From CAYOEZ01 sp964402955 (lineage in GTDB: Bacteria > Chloroflexota > DTOL01 > DAOUCN01), in NCBI GenBank assembly GCA_964402955.1, contig CAYOEZ010000005.1, forward strand, positions 1-62,869: a DNA stretch of 62,869 bases, in the 5' to 3' direction. Made by a program: the position numbers and the translations under genes. Shown one piece after another: positions 14,971 to 23,384 of the stretch (its first letter is position 1; each line of letters starts with the position of its first letter). Under the pieces are notes generated by a model. The model was not told where the DNA came from and ran no database searches. It worked only from the letters and a program-made list of their open reading frames with translations.

Positions 14971-15118
14971 GTAGGTTGGCTTTGCGTAGCCGACGAAATC
15001 CTATCAAGGCGTGCCGCGGCAGGTATAGAAACCTGCCCTCCGAAACTGCCGTGTAGGCCGGCTTTCTATAGCCGGCAAGATCCTATCGAGTGCAGCGGCA
15101 GGTAGGGAAACCCACCCA
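14971..15118. repeat. two imperfect direct copies of a ~65-bp intergenic repeat
   Basis: Copy 1 (14971-15037) and copy 2 (15053-15118) share GTAGG..GGCTTT..GTAGCCG/ATAGCCG, ATCCTATC, GCGGCAGGTA and GAAACC in the same order, 82 bp apart. Each contains a small hairpin (GGCTTTNNNTAGCC). This looks like a dispersed non-coding repeat family. Confidence 0.7.
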
Positions 15119-15145
15119 TCGTTCCTCATTCCGCGCAATTGCCGA

Positions 15146-15174
15146 TTGATTCTCCGCACACGACGTGGTATACT
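15146..15174 (+). promoter_or_regulatory. sigma70-type promoter TTGATT-N17-TATACT
   Basis: The spacer is exactly 17 nt and an extended TG precedes the -10. The next start codon is 363 nt away, so the transcript would have a long leader or encode something non-coding. Confidence 0.5.
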
Positions 15175-15536
15175 GTAAACAGCACACTACTGCGCTCTTA
15201 TCGTCGCGTCACATCCTTGCCGGGGCTATTGTACGACAATGGCCAGGCGTAATCAATAGCGCCCCTCTTGCTCTTTAGATCGTCATCTTGCCCTCGTACC
15301 TGGAACCGGGTCACAGCTTGCTGGACAGTACTGATCTCTCCACCAATGCTGGTGGCACACCCACGACAATGTTGTCCTTTTGCCTTGCTAACTCGCGGTT
15401 GTGGGTGTCACGCGCCCTGCGTGGCGTCTACACTGAGATTAGAAAACCAATATGATGTTCCCGGCCACCGTTTTAGTTGTGTCACATCATCCATGATGTG
15501 CAAGGAATGCTTCACTATCTGCGAGGCGCACCACCG
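15175..15536. other. non-coding stretch between promoter-like site and membrane-protein gene
   Basis: No reading frame with plausible codon use or an SD is visible on either strand. I see no tRNA-like cloverleaf and no T-rich terminator. It could be the 5' leader of the membrane-protein gene. Confidence 0.4.
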
Positions 15537-16187
15537 ATGTCGAAGGGAAGCAAGCGGAAGTCCCACAAGGGCAAAAGCCCTACAAAACAATCACTCCAAC
15601 CAAAGCGCTTGCCGGTTAGTGCCGAGGTGCTGGCCGCAACCCTGCCTGATCGGTCTCCACACCTTACGCATGTGGCGAATAGGTTTGGGTGGCTGTCTGT
15701 TGCCATGCTCTGGGCAGTAATGCTGTTTACTTTATACGAGTACCACTACAACCATGACACGTTCGTCAAGAATTTGCAGGTGCTACCAGACTGGGCTGAT
15801 TACCTACTGCTTGGTCTGTACGTTGTCTTGATGGTAGTTCATACAGTGGTTGCGCAGCTGAGGATGGGCAGACGGAGGTCGTTTGAACCACCCTTCCTAT
15901 CCAAGCTGAGGATTATCGGCGCGACCGTCAACACGGTTCTCGCGGTTCTGTCCGCGGTGATCGTATTGTATGTTATCGGTGTTGTAGCAGCCATGTTCGA
16001 ACTGCTGCAAACTCGCGTCTTCCCGGGACTCAATCCTGAAGCGAACCAAGCACTTTCGTTTATAATCACTGTAGTTCTTACGAAGATAATCCAAGAGGTT
16101 GCGTGGCGAATCCTGACTCGAATTGCTCAATGGGGCATGACATGGTATCGCCAGCGTCGGCCCCATCGTGATTTGCACGGTCTCTGA
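15537..16187 (+). CDS. uncharacterised integral membrane protein
   Basis: 216 aa. A basic, Ser/Lys-rich N-terminus (MSKGSKRKSHKGKSPTKQ) is followed by about four hydrophobic segments: WLSVAMLWAVMLFTLY, YLLLGLYVVLMVVHTVV, TVLAVLSAVIVLYVIGVVAA and ALSFIITVVLTKIIQEV. The C-terminus is basic (WYRQRRPHR). I recognise no family. Its codon use is less GC-biased than its neighbours. Its stop codon lies inside the start of the permease remnant, which suggests that a deletion joined the two. Confidence 0.6.
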   Translation: MSKGSKRKSHKGKSPTKQSLQPKRLPVSAEVLAATLPDRSPHLTHVANRFGWLSVAMLWAVMLFTLYEYHYNHDTFVKNLQVLPDWADYLLLGLYVVLMVVHTVVAQLRMGRRRSFEPPFLSKLRIIGATVNTVLAVLSAVIVLYVIGVVAAMFELLQTRVFPGLNPEANQALSFIITVVLTKIIQEVAWRILTRIAQWGMTWYRQRRPHRDLHGL

Positions 16188-16798
16188 GAGCACGGCTCAC
16201 CTCTACCAGATGAAGCCTCTACATCGATCGACTGGCGACAGACCTGGGCCGCATGCCTCTGACCATCAAGAACCTCATTGGCCTCAATCTGGTGGCCGAT
16301 GGCAGCGACGACATTGTCGTCGGCTTGCTGGGTGGATGCCCAGGCACAAACTATGGCGAGAACAACAGCCTGATGGCGATCACCCGCAACTACTCAGTGT
16401 CGGTGCTGATGTGCGCCGGGGTCATCGCCATTCTGCTTGGCTTCGTCGGCAAGCTGTCGGCGCTGGTCGGCACGATTCCCGTCGCCGTCACCGGCGGCCT
16501 GGCTATCTACCTCTTTGGCGTCATCGGCATGCAGGGCGTTGCCCTCATCCAATCCGAGAAGGTAAATTTGTTTGACCCGCGCCAGTTGGCCGTGGGCGCG
16601 ATCATCATGATTACTGGCATCGGCGGCAACCTGGCGCTCAAGGATGGGATCTATCCCTTTGTCATTCCACAGGTCTTCCCCAATGGCATTCCGGCCATTG
16701 TTTTCGCCGCCATGGTCGGTATTCTGCTCAACCTGGTCTTCGTGCTCCTGCCGCCCGAGAAGTTCGGCGTGGTCGAGCGCGGCAATATCAATAACTGA
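16181..16798 (+). pseudogene. NCS2-family uracil/xanthine permease (UraA-like), N-terminally truncated and frameshifted
   Basis: The fragment starts in mid-protein with VSESTAHLYQM (the SESTAH segment of UraA-like carriers). It shifts frame near 16215 and continues LYIDRLATDLGRMPLTIKNL, then GLLGGCPGTNYGENNSLMAI, NYSVSVLMCAGVIAILLGF and KDGIYPFVIPQVFPNGIPA to a normal C-terminus. About half of the usual ~430 aa is missing. From the ATG at 16253 the frame is open for 181 codons, but without the first helices it cannot be a working carrier. Confidence 0.85.
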
Positions 16799-17045
16799 AC
16801 CAGAACAAAGAGACATCAGGCTGTGTGGCTGGAGGAGCGCATCCACGGCTGCGCAGCCTGACTTTTTTGTCACACCTCTGTAGTCCAACTGGCCATCTGG
16901 ACAGGTCGCATTCTGTCCAGGTGGCCGATGTCTGAGATAGATTGCCAGGCTATACTTCAGGCTGTCGAGATGGCCAGGCGGTTTGCAGAGCACAGCCCAT
17001 GAAGCCATCAGTGTAGCAGAAGGCAAAGAACTGGGAGATATTCTC

Positions 17046-17882
17046 ATGAACGTTCTCGTGAAAGCGCTCGTCGTTTTTGTTGGCGTGGTTGTTGTCCTCG
17101 TCGCGTTGCTCTGGGCGGGGTTAAAGGTCACCCCCAAACCCTTTGCGCCGTTCCTCCAGCGGACGCCCCCGTTGGCGACCGTCCCTCTTCCCAAAGGCTT
17201 GCCGGCGCCTGCTGAGCGTTTCTATCGCGCCATATACGGCGATAGTGTACCGGTGATCACGTCGGCAGTGATGACTGGCCGGGCCACGCTGCGCATTCCT
17301 TCGACCGGCGGCGTCGTCTTCCCTTCACGTTTCCGCTTCACGCACGAGGCCGGGCAGAACTACCGCCACTACATCGAAACCACTGTCTTCGGTTTTCCAC
17401 TGCTGAGCGTCAATGAGAGCTTTCTGGATGGCAAGGGCTACGCCAAGATGCCCATTTTCGGCGTGGCAGAAGGGCCAAAGCAAGACCAGGGGGCCGTGCT
17501 GGGGATGTGGGCCGAGTCTGTGTGGCTGCCCTCGATCTTCGTGACTGACCCACGCGTGCGCTGGGAACCCATTGACGATGTGACCGCCGTGCTCGTCGTC
17601 CCCTTTGGCCAGACCTACGAGCGCTTTATCGTTCGTTTTGACCCGCAGACCGACATGCTGGTTCTCATGGAAGTCATGCGCTACAAGGGCAACGATCCGA
17701 GCGCGAAAAAGGTTCTCTGGCTTCCGGGTAGTCAGGTCTGGGGAACGGTGAATGGCTATAAGCTACCGCCAACGGGTGGGGCTACCTGGTTCGACGAGGG
17801 CAAGCCCTGGGCAATCTTCACCATGGAGGACATCGTCTACAACGTGGATGTCAAGCAGTACATCTGGCAGCAGGGGTTATAG
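17046..17882 (+). CDS. DUF6544 family protein, membrane-anchored
   Basis: 278 aa. A single N-terminal hydrophobic helix (VLVKALVVFVGVVVVLVALL, residues 3-22) anchors or exports the protein. The body shows FYRAIYGDSVPVITSAVMTG, FPSRFRFTHEAGQNYRHYIE, MWAESVWLPSIFVTDPRVRW and a conserved end, all typical of DUF6544. The function is unknown. The ATG at 17046 was chosen over the upstream frame start because a gggag SD and the signal helix begin there. Confidence 0.75.
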   Translation: MNVLVKALVVFVGVVVVLVALLWAGLKVTPKPFAPFLQRTPPLATVPLPKGLPAPAERFYRAIYGDSVPVITSAVMTGRATLRIPSTGGVVFPSRFRFTHEAGQNYRHYIETTVFGFPLLSVNESFLDGKGYAKMPIFGVAEGPKQDQGAVLGMWAESVWLPSIFVTDPRVRWEPIDDVTAVLVVPFGQTYERFIVRFDPQTDMLVLMEVMRYKGNDPSAKKVLWLPGSQVWGTVNGYKLPPTGGATWFDEGKPWAIFTMEDIVYNVDVKQYIWQQGL

Positions 17883-18040
17883 AAGATTAGGCAATTAATC
17901 CCGCAACTGCCTGACGCCAGGCTGAAGCCATGCGCTACAAAAACGAAGCCCTTCGGGCTGAATCGCGGCGACAGGATAGCCTCGCAATCATGACCAAAAC
18001 CGTCATACCGGAGACAAAGTAAGACGTGCGGCAGCCTTCA

Positions 18041-18067
18041 GCCCTCCCCATGTTCAATGGGGAGGGC
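18041..18067. terminator. GC-rich hairpin, probable terminator
   Basis: Perfect 11-bp arms GCCCTCCCCAT / ATGGGGAGGGC with a 5-nt loop are followed by atcgcttta. It lies between the DUF6544 gene and the next promoter. The preceding ~160 nt of the gap show nothing coding. Confidence 0.6.
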
Positions 18068-18090
18068 ATCGCTTTATCTCCAATGTAACC

Positions 18091-18119
18091 TTGACGCATC
18101 GGCGTGCGCAGCATATAAT
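18091..18119 (+). promoter_or_regulatory. sigma70 promoter TTGACG-N17-TATAAT
   Basis: A near-perfect match: -35 at 18091-18096 and -10 at 18114-18119. Transcription would start near 18126, which rules out the longer reading-frame start at 18091 for the following gene. Confidence 0.8.
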
Positions 18120-18162
18120 GCGTCCATTACATCTATGCCGTCCTGGAGCGAGATTGGCGCCC

Positions 18163-19251
18163 GTGAATATTTCTCAGCAGCGGCTCATGAACCAACACAT
18201 TGCCGCCGCCCGGTTTGCGACGCCGGGCGACGTTGTGGCATGGCTGGGCGCCGTCCAGGCGCAAGACTATCTCGGCGCGCTGTGGGCAGTCGGGCTGCGC
18301 ATGCAGGGCGCGACAGAGGCGACGATCGAGCAAGCGCTCGCCGACAGAAGCATCGTGCGCACCTGGCCACTGCGCGGCACGCTGCACTTTGTCACCGCGG
18401 CAGACGCGCGCTGGATGCTTGACCTTCTCGCGCCGCGTGTGATTGCGCTCAGTGCGGGGCGCTTGCGGCAGTTGGGGCTGGACGACGCTGTCTTTGCCCG
18501 CAGCAGTGAGGTACTCAGCAAGGCGCTGCACGGCGGAAACCAGTTGTCGCGCTCTGCACTGTATGAGCTCCTGGAGGCGGCGCAGATTTCGACGGCCGGT
18601 CAGCGCGGCATCCACATACTGTGGCGACATGCGCACCAAGGACTGATCTGCTTTGGCGCGCGCGATGGCAAACAACAAACGTTTGCCTTGCTCGATGAAT
18701 GGATACCTCAGGCAAAAACGATGGCGCGCGCTGAGGGTCTGGCAGAGCTGGCCAGACGCTACTTCCGGAGCCACGGGCCGGCTACGCTGCAGGATTTCGT
18801 CTGGTGGTCGGGGCTGACGGCGTCTGACGCACGGGCCGGGCTCGACATGGCGAAACCGTACCTTGCGCAAGACGTTGTTGGCGGGCAGGTGTACTGGTTT
18901 CCATCGTCAACGCTCAGCGCACACGCTTCGTTGCCAACTGCTTACCTGTTGCCGGCTTTTGACGAATACCTGGTTGGCTATAAAGATCGCAGCGCCGTGC
19001 TGAACACGCTGTTTGTGAAGCAGACGAATGCCGGCGGCGGCATTCTCAACCCGACGATCGTCATTGACGGGCAGGTCGTGGGCACGTGGAAGCGTGCCGT
19101 GACCAAAGGGTCGGTTTCCATCACACTCTATCCATTCGCTGCTCTGGGGAAAGCAGAAGAGCAGGCCGTCGCCCTGGCCGCGCAGCGCTTTGGCGCGTTT
19201 CTTGGGCTGCCGGTAGTGCTGGCGTCGATGTACGCTCACCGCCTTAACTGA
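18163..19251 (+). CDS. winged-helix AlkZ-like DNA glycosylase family protein (HTH_42)
   Basis: About 362 aa from GTG 18163. LGAVQAQDYLGALWAVGLRM contains the QxQ motif that in AlkZ/YcaQ glycosylases provides the catalytic Gln pair. RTWPLRGTLHFVTAADARWM and LPAFDEYLVGYKDRSAVL are conserved in this family. Members remove alkylated bases or unhook DNA interstrand crosslinks; in producers of alkylating antibiotics they give self-resistance. The substrate here is unknown. The start is inferred from the promoter position and no strong SD is seen. Confidence 0.8.
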   Translation: MNISQQRLMNQHIAAARFATPGDVVAWLGAVQAQDYLGALWAVGLRMQGATEATIEQALADRSIVRTWPLRGTLHFVTAADARWMLDLLAPRVIALSAGRLRQLGLDDAVFARSSEVLSKALHGGNQLSRSALYELLEAAQISTAGQRGIHILWRHAHQGLICFGARDGKQQTFALLDEWIPQAKTMARAEGLAELARRYFRSHGPATLQDFVWWSGLTASDARAGLDMAKPYLAQDVVGGQVYWFPSSTLSAHASLPTAYLLPAFDEYLVGYKDRSAVLNTLFVKQTNAGGGILNPTIVIDGQVVGTWKRAVTKGSVSITLYPFAALGKAEEQAVALAAQRFGAFLGLPVVLASMYAHRLN

Positions 19252-19299
19252 ATTGCCCGTAACGGATATGTGTCCAAGATACGTGTTGGGGGTCGCCTC

Positions 19300-20700
19300 G
19301 TGATCATTCAGAACCATGACGCACTGCTGCAACACGGCAATGTCGCCGGCCGCAAGATCGTCCTCGATGTCCTGGAGACTGCCCTGGCTGCTCCTGATCC
19401 GTATGTGAACGTCAAGAAAATCGTGCGTATAGAGGACGGCCGGCTTGTGATCGGCCATCCCACCCTCTCCGATCCCCCTCGTGCGGAGAATCTCGTATTC
19501 GATCTGGCATCGATCGGCAATATCTTCGTGGTTGGCGGCGGCAAGTCTGCCCAGCGCATGGCCGAAGCGCTCGAGGACGTGCTGGGTGACCTCATCACGG
19601 ACGGCCAGATCAATGCCAAGAAGGGCGACAGCGTGCGCCTGAAGCGCATCCACGTCACCCTGGCCGGCCACCCCCTGCCCGATGAGGATTCCGTCGCCGG
19701 CTCACAGCGCATCGTCGAGATCGAGAAGAAGGCGAAGAAAGGCGACATCGTTTTTCACTGCACGTCGGGCGGCGCGACCGCGCTCACAGCTTTGCCGGCG
19801 CCGGGCATCAGCCTGGCCGACCTGCAAGAGGTGTATCGCATCCTCTATTTTGGCTGCGGCGCCAATATGCCGGCAGCCAACGCCGTGCGCAATCACCTGG
19901 TCACGCTGCACAGCCGCAGCCTGCGCTACGTCAAGGGGGCGACGTTCATCCAGTTGCACACGACGGAGATCCCGCCGCACACGTGGCCGCACCTCTATCG
20001 TCCGCCCAGTGCTGAGGATGGCTATAAGGCAGCGATCGATGTTCTCAAGTCGTACAACTGTTGGGATCGTGTGCCTGCGTCGGTGCGCGCCTTCCTGCTG
20101 GCAGCCGACCCGCAGTATGCGCACCTGGGTGCGGAGGAGAAGAAGGACACACCCTACTACGAGTTCAGGATCATGGGGCCGGAATACATGATTGATGCGG
20201 CCAGGACGCGCGCCGAAGAGCTTGGTCTCCATGCCGTGATACTGGCCACGAGCCTCAATGACCTGGAGGCGACGTCCGTTGCAGAGACGTTCGCCTACAT
20301 GGCCAGCGAAGTCGAGACGCTGGGCCGCCCATTTGTTCCGCCGTGTCTGTTGATCTGCGGCGGTGAGCTTGTGGTGGCCGTTGGCGACGCCACCGGCAGC
20401 GGCGGTCGCAACCAGGAGTACGTGTTGGCGTCGGCGGCGCGTATCGCCGGCAGCAAGAACATCGTCATTGCCTCCGTAGACTCGGAAGGAACTGACGGAC
20501 CAACCGAAGCCGCCGGCGGGATCGTAGACGGCGACACCCTGCCCCGCATCGAGGCCGCCGGAATCGACCTGCCGGGCGAGTTGGCCAATCACAACTCATT
20601 TGCGGTGCTCGATCGTCTTGGCGACTTGATCTACACCGGCATCCGCGGCAGCAATGTGCGTGACCTGCGCCTGATCTATGTCGGCGCGCGGTCGTCGTAG
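19300..20700 (+). CDS. glycerate 2-kinase (GckA/MOFRL family)
   Basis: About 466 aa, beginning VIIQNHDALLQHGNVAGRK (GTG 19300; GTG 19270 is an alternative). FVVGGGKSAQRMAEALED and TLAGHPLPDEDSVAGSQRI belong to the N-terminal DUF4147 domain. LLICGGELVVAVGDATGSGG, RNQEYVLASA and SVDSEGTDGPTEAAGGIVDG form the C-terminal MOFRL domain. The enzyme phosphorylates D-glycerate to 2-phosphoglycerate and feeds glycolysis, as in the breakdown of uronates through tartronate semialdehyde. The last 23 nt overlap a longer frame of the following gene. Confidence 0.9.
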   Translation: MIIQNHDALLQHGNVAGRKIVLDVLETALAAPDPYVNVKKIVRIEDGRLVIGHPTLSDPPRAENLVFDLASIGNIFVVGGGKSAQRMAEALEDVLGDLITDGQINAKKGDSVRLKRIHVTLAGHPLPDEDSVAGSQRIVEIEKKAKKGDIVFHCTSGGATALTALPAPGISLADLQEVYRILYFGCGANMPAANAVRNHLVTLHSRSLRYVKGATFIQLHTTEIPPHTWPHLYRPPSAEDGYKAAIDVLKSYNCWDRVPASVRAFLLAADPQYAHLGAEEKKDTPYYEFRIMGPEYMIDAARTRAEELGLHAVILATSLNDLEATSVAETFAYMASEVETLGRPFVPPCLLICGGELVVAVGDATGSGGRNQEYVLASAARIAGSKNIVIASVDSEGTDGPTEAAGGIVDGDTLPRIEAAGIDLPGELANHNSFAVLDRLGDLIYTGIRGSNVRDLRLIYVGARSS

Positions 20701-20734
20701 GCAAAACACTTCAGTTTCTAAAGGAGAGCAACAC

Positions 20735-21487
20735 ATGGAACCTCAGCACACGTTCCTCAAGGCTGACCAGTGGGAAGAGTGGCGCAAAATCGAATCTGAC
20801 CAAAAGAAAGGTATCCCCGTCCCCCTGCCGGAAAAGCCCTATGCCGGCGATGCGGTGCTGGTCGATCTGGTCGCGCCGGACAAGTTGACGGTGGGGCAGA
20901 TGCCATTGATCGAGGCAATCAGACGCCGGCGCAGTCACCGCCACTTCCAACGCGTGCCCATGTCACTGGAGGAGCTGTCCTTCCTGCTCTGGGCGACTCA
21001 GGGGGTCAGCAAAGTCGTGACGCAGGATGACGGCCGCGTGTTGCGCACCTTCCGCACGGTCCCGTCGGGCGGGGCGCGCCATCCCTTCGAGACCTACTTG
21101 CTCGTGAATCGCATCGACGGAATGGAACCCGGACTCTACCGTTACCTGCCGCTTGAGCACAAGTTGTGCCTCCTGCGCAGCGGCGCGGACCTGGTCGAGC
21201 AGGTCCACGATGCGTCCAACGGGCAGTACATTCTGGACTGTGCCGTTGTCTTCATGTGGACGGCCGTTCCCTACCGGACAGAGTGGCGCTATAGCATTGT
21301 GGCGGCCAAAATCATCGCCCAGGACTCGGGGCACCTCTGTCAGAACCTCTACCTGGCAAGCACAGCCATTGGCGCCGGCACCTGCGGTCTGGGAGCATAC
21401 AATCAGGCCAAGATGGACCGTGTTCTGGGTGTGGATGGAGAGCAGGAGTTCACCGTCTACATGGCGCCGGTAGGCAAGATCGAGTAG
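20735..21487 (+). CDS. SagB-type / nitroreductase-fold dehydrogenase
   Basis: 250 aa. LIEAIRRRRSHRHFQRVPMS opens the FMN-binding core. LSFLLWATQGVSKV, TVPSGGARHPFETYLLVNRI and YLASTAIGAGTCGLGAYNQA (about residues 205-226) mark the SagB/ThcOx branch. SagB proteins oxidise azolines in thiazole/oxazole peptides, but this lone copy has no cyclodehydratase or precursor nearby, so it is probably a general flavin oxidoreductase. The ATG at 20735 has a strong SD (aaaggagag). Confidence 0.85.
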   Translation: MEPQHTFLKADQWEEWRKIESDQKKGIPVPLPEKPYAGDAVLVDLVAPDKLTVGQMPLIEAIRRRRSHRHFQRVPMSLEELSFLLWATQGVSKVVTQDDGRVLRTFRTVPSGGARHPFETYLLVNRIDGMEPGLYRYLPLEHKLCLLRSGADLVEQVHDASNGQYILDCAVVFMWTAVPYRTEWRYSIVAAKIIAQDSGHLCQNLYLASTAIGAGTCGLGAYNQAKMDRVLGVDGEQEFTVYMAPVGKIE

Positions 21488-21555
21488 TACATCAGTATTC
21501 GGTACGTGCGGTAACCTCATACAGATCGGTCAGATGTAATCGCTGCAGACAGACT

Positions 21556-21584
21556 AATGAGACCTCCAAGACGGAGGTCTCATT
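21556..21584. terminator. Rho-independent terminator-like hairpin
   Basis: Perfect 12-bp arms AATGAGACCTCC / GGAGGTCTCATT with a 5-nt loop are followed by gtttgat. The hairpin lies 68 nt after the SagB-type gene. The remainder of the 311-nt gap holds the promoter at 21669. Confidence 0.75.
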
Positions 21585-21668
21585 GTTTGATCATCCACGA
21601 GTTGTTGCTGTGCAGACTCATGCAAACAGACAAGCCTCTTCCTGTCAGAAGTGATAATCTAAGTAAGC

Positions 21669-21697
21669 TTGACATATTTAGCGAGGAGCGCTATGAT
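21669..21697 (+). promoter_or_regulatory. sigma70 promoter TTGACA-N17-TATGAT
   Basis: A perfect -35, a 17-nt spacer and a one-mismatch -10, about 100 nt upstream of the DUF2252 gene. Confidence 0.75.
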
Positions 21698-21798
21698 GCT
21701 GACGCATGTCTATAGACTGGCTTCCCAGGCATGGGGGCCAGTGCAATCACCGTACCATTTCGATCTCGCCTTATCGCAACTGGAGGGAATAAACAACC

Positions 21799-23127
21799 AT
21801 GTCCTCTGCAATCGAACGTACCCGGATGAACGCAACGCGACGCCAACAGGCAATCGTCGCCAGTTTCGCCGACAACTTCCGCGATCTCATGCAGGCCGAC
21901 CCCGATGCCTGGCGCGGCAAGTTCCGCAAGATGGCGGCGACGCCCTATGCCTTCTACCGCGGCAGCGCGGCGCTCTTCTACGCCGACATTGCCGCCGATG
22001 ACGACCCGTTCCTCGACGACAAGACAAGCAGGGTGTGGATTCACGGCGACCTGCACGCCGAAAACTTCGGCACCTACATGAACAGCGCCGGCGTGCTCGT
22101 CTTTGATGTCAACGATTTCGACGAGGCGTATGTCGCGCCGTTCACCTGGGATCTCAAGCGACTCGCGGCCAGTCTGGCTCTGATCGGCTACCAGAAAGCG
22201 TTGAGCGATGAAGAAATCGATCAGGTCATCGCCGCGGCTGTACGTAGCTATGCCAGGCAGGTTGCGCAGTTTGCACACGACGAACACACCAACAGCTTCG
22301 CCCTGACCCTGGCCAATACCCGGGGCAAGCTACACGAGCTGCTGCAAGTTGCCCGCCAGTCGACGCGTGTGGCGCTTCTGGACAGCACAACGCACATCGA
22401 GAATTACGATCGCCGCTTCACCCACGACAAACAAGCGACGCCGGTCAACAGCGAGACGCGCAAGAAAGTCGAAGCTGCCTTCCATGCCTACCTGAGCACC
22501 ATCCCGGCCAGCAAACGCTTCTCTACCCTCAGCTACAACATCAAGGACGTATGCGCCCGGCGCGGCATGGGCATCGGCAGCGCCGGCTACCCCTCGTTCA
22601 ACTTCCTCGTTGAGGGTCCTACCGAGGCGCTGGAGAACGACATCATCATCTACATGAAACAGGCGCAGACGGCCTCGCCCAGCCGTGTGAGCACCGATGC
22701 AGCCGTCAAGAGCTATTTCCTGCACGATGGACACCGCACGGTCATCTCACAGCGCGCCTTACAGGCATACGCCGATCCCTGGCTGGGTTACACCACCTGT
22801 GAGGGAGTGGGGCAGCTTGTGGCTGAGGTGTCGCCCTATTCGGCAGACTTGGAGTGGGGCAACATCAACGCGCTCGATGATATCCTGGAGATGGCGCACG
22901 ATCTTGGCCGGGCCACGGCCAAGATTCACTGCGTCGCTGATACCGACAGCGACCAGACGCTGGTACCCTTCTCAACCGACGCAGCCATCCATGCTGTGCT
23001 CGATGGCCGCGAGGGGGAATTCGTCAAGACGATCACAGCTTTCGGCGAAGCATACGCCGCCATTGTGCGCAGAGATCATGGTTTGTTCATCGATGCTTTC
23101 CGCAATCATCAGTTCCCGGGGTTGTAG
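21799..23127 (+). CDS. DUF2252 family protein (kinase-like fold)
   Basis: 442 aa. The N-terminal RMAATPYAFYRGSAALFYAD and the core VWIHGDLHAENFGTYM with VLVFDVNDFDEAYVAPFTWD resemble the HGDxHxxN and D-x-D motifs of aminoglycoside-phosphotransferase-like kinases, which is the known pattern of DUF2252. The substrate is unknown. The frame is complete, with a ggaggg SD 11 nt upstream and its own consensus promoter. Confidence 0.85.
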   Translation: MSSAIERTRMNATRRQQAIVASFADNFRDLMQADPDAWRGKFRKMAATPYAFYRGSAALFYADIAADDDPFLDDKTSRVWIHGDLHAENFGTYMNSAGVLVFDVNDFDEAYVAPFTWDLKRLAASLALIGYQKALSDEEIDQVIAAAVRSYARQVAQFAHDEHTNSFALTLANTRGKLHELLQVARQSTRVALLDSTTHIENYDRRFTHDKQATPVNSETRKKVEAAFHAYLSTIPASKRFSTLSYNIKDVCARRGMGIGSAGYPSFNFLVEGPTEALENDIIIYMKQAQTASPSRVSTDAAVKSYFLHDGHRTVISQRALQAYADPWLGYTTCEGVGQLVAEVSPYSADLEWGNINALDDILEMAHDLGRATAKIHCVADTDSDQTLVPFSTDAAIHAVLDGREGEFVKTITAFGEAYAAIVRRDHGLFIDAFRNHQFPGL

Positions 23128-23161
23128 CAATGCGTCAGGCAAGGCGGCTGACCGACGCGAC

Positions 23162-23190
23162 TTGACGCAGTTCTGCCTGCGGCCTATAAT
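23162..23190 (+). promoter_or_regulatory. sigma70 promoter TTGACG-N17-TATAAT
   Basis: -35 at 23162-23167 and -10 at 23185-23190. Transcription would start near 23197, giving a 190-nt leader to the SGNH hydrolase gene. The leader contains an open frame of about 57 codons (to 23362), but its only ATG overlaps the -10 box and could not be in this transcript. Confidence 0.75.
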
Positions 23191-23384
23191 GCATTCATCC
23201 TTTGAGGACGCTTTCAAGGAGTTGTCAATCCGAGGCGAGCTATCACGAGCCGATATTCAGGAACGACATTCAAGCTGGAACCCAGCGTATGTAGCAGCGA
23301 TGCTTGCTGAACTTCCTGAGGTCAGAATTGTCCGGAAGCCAATTCGACTCTTCTACGGGTGACCAACACGAAGGAGATGCCATC

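Noticed and set aside
20735..21487. Thiazole/oxazole peptide biosynthesis locus
   Set aside because: Only the SagB-type oxidoreductase is present, with no SagC/D-like cyclodehydratase or precursor peptide nearby.
23189..23362. 57-codon reading frame between the DUF2252 and SGNH genes
   Set aside because: Its only ATG overlaps the TATAAT of a consensus promoter and there is no SD, so it cannot be translated from that transcript. It may be a tail of something older.
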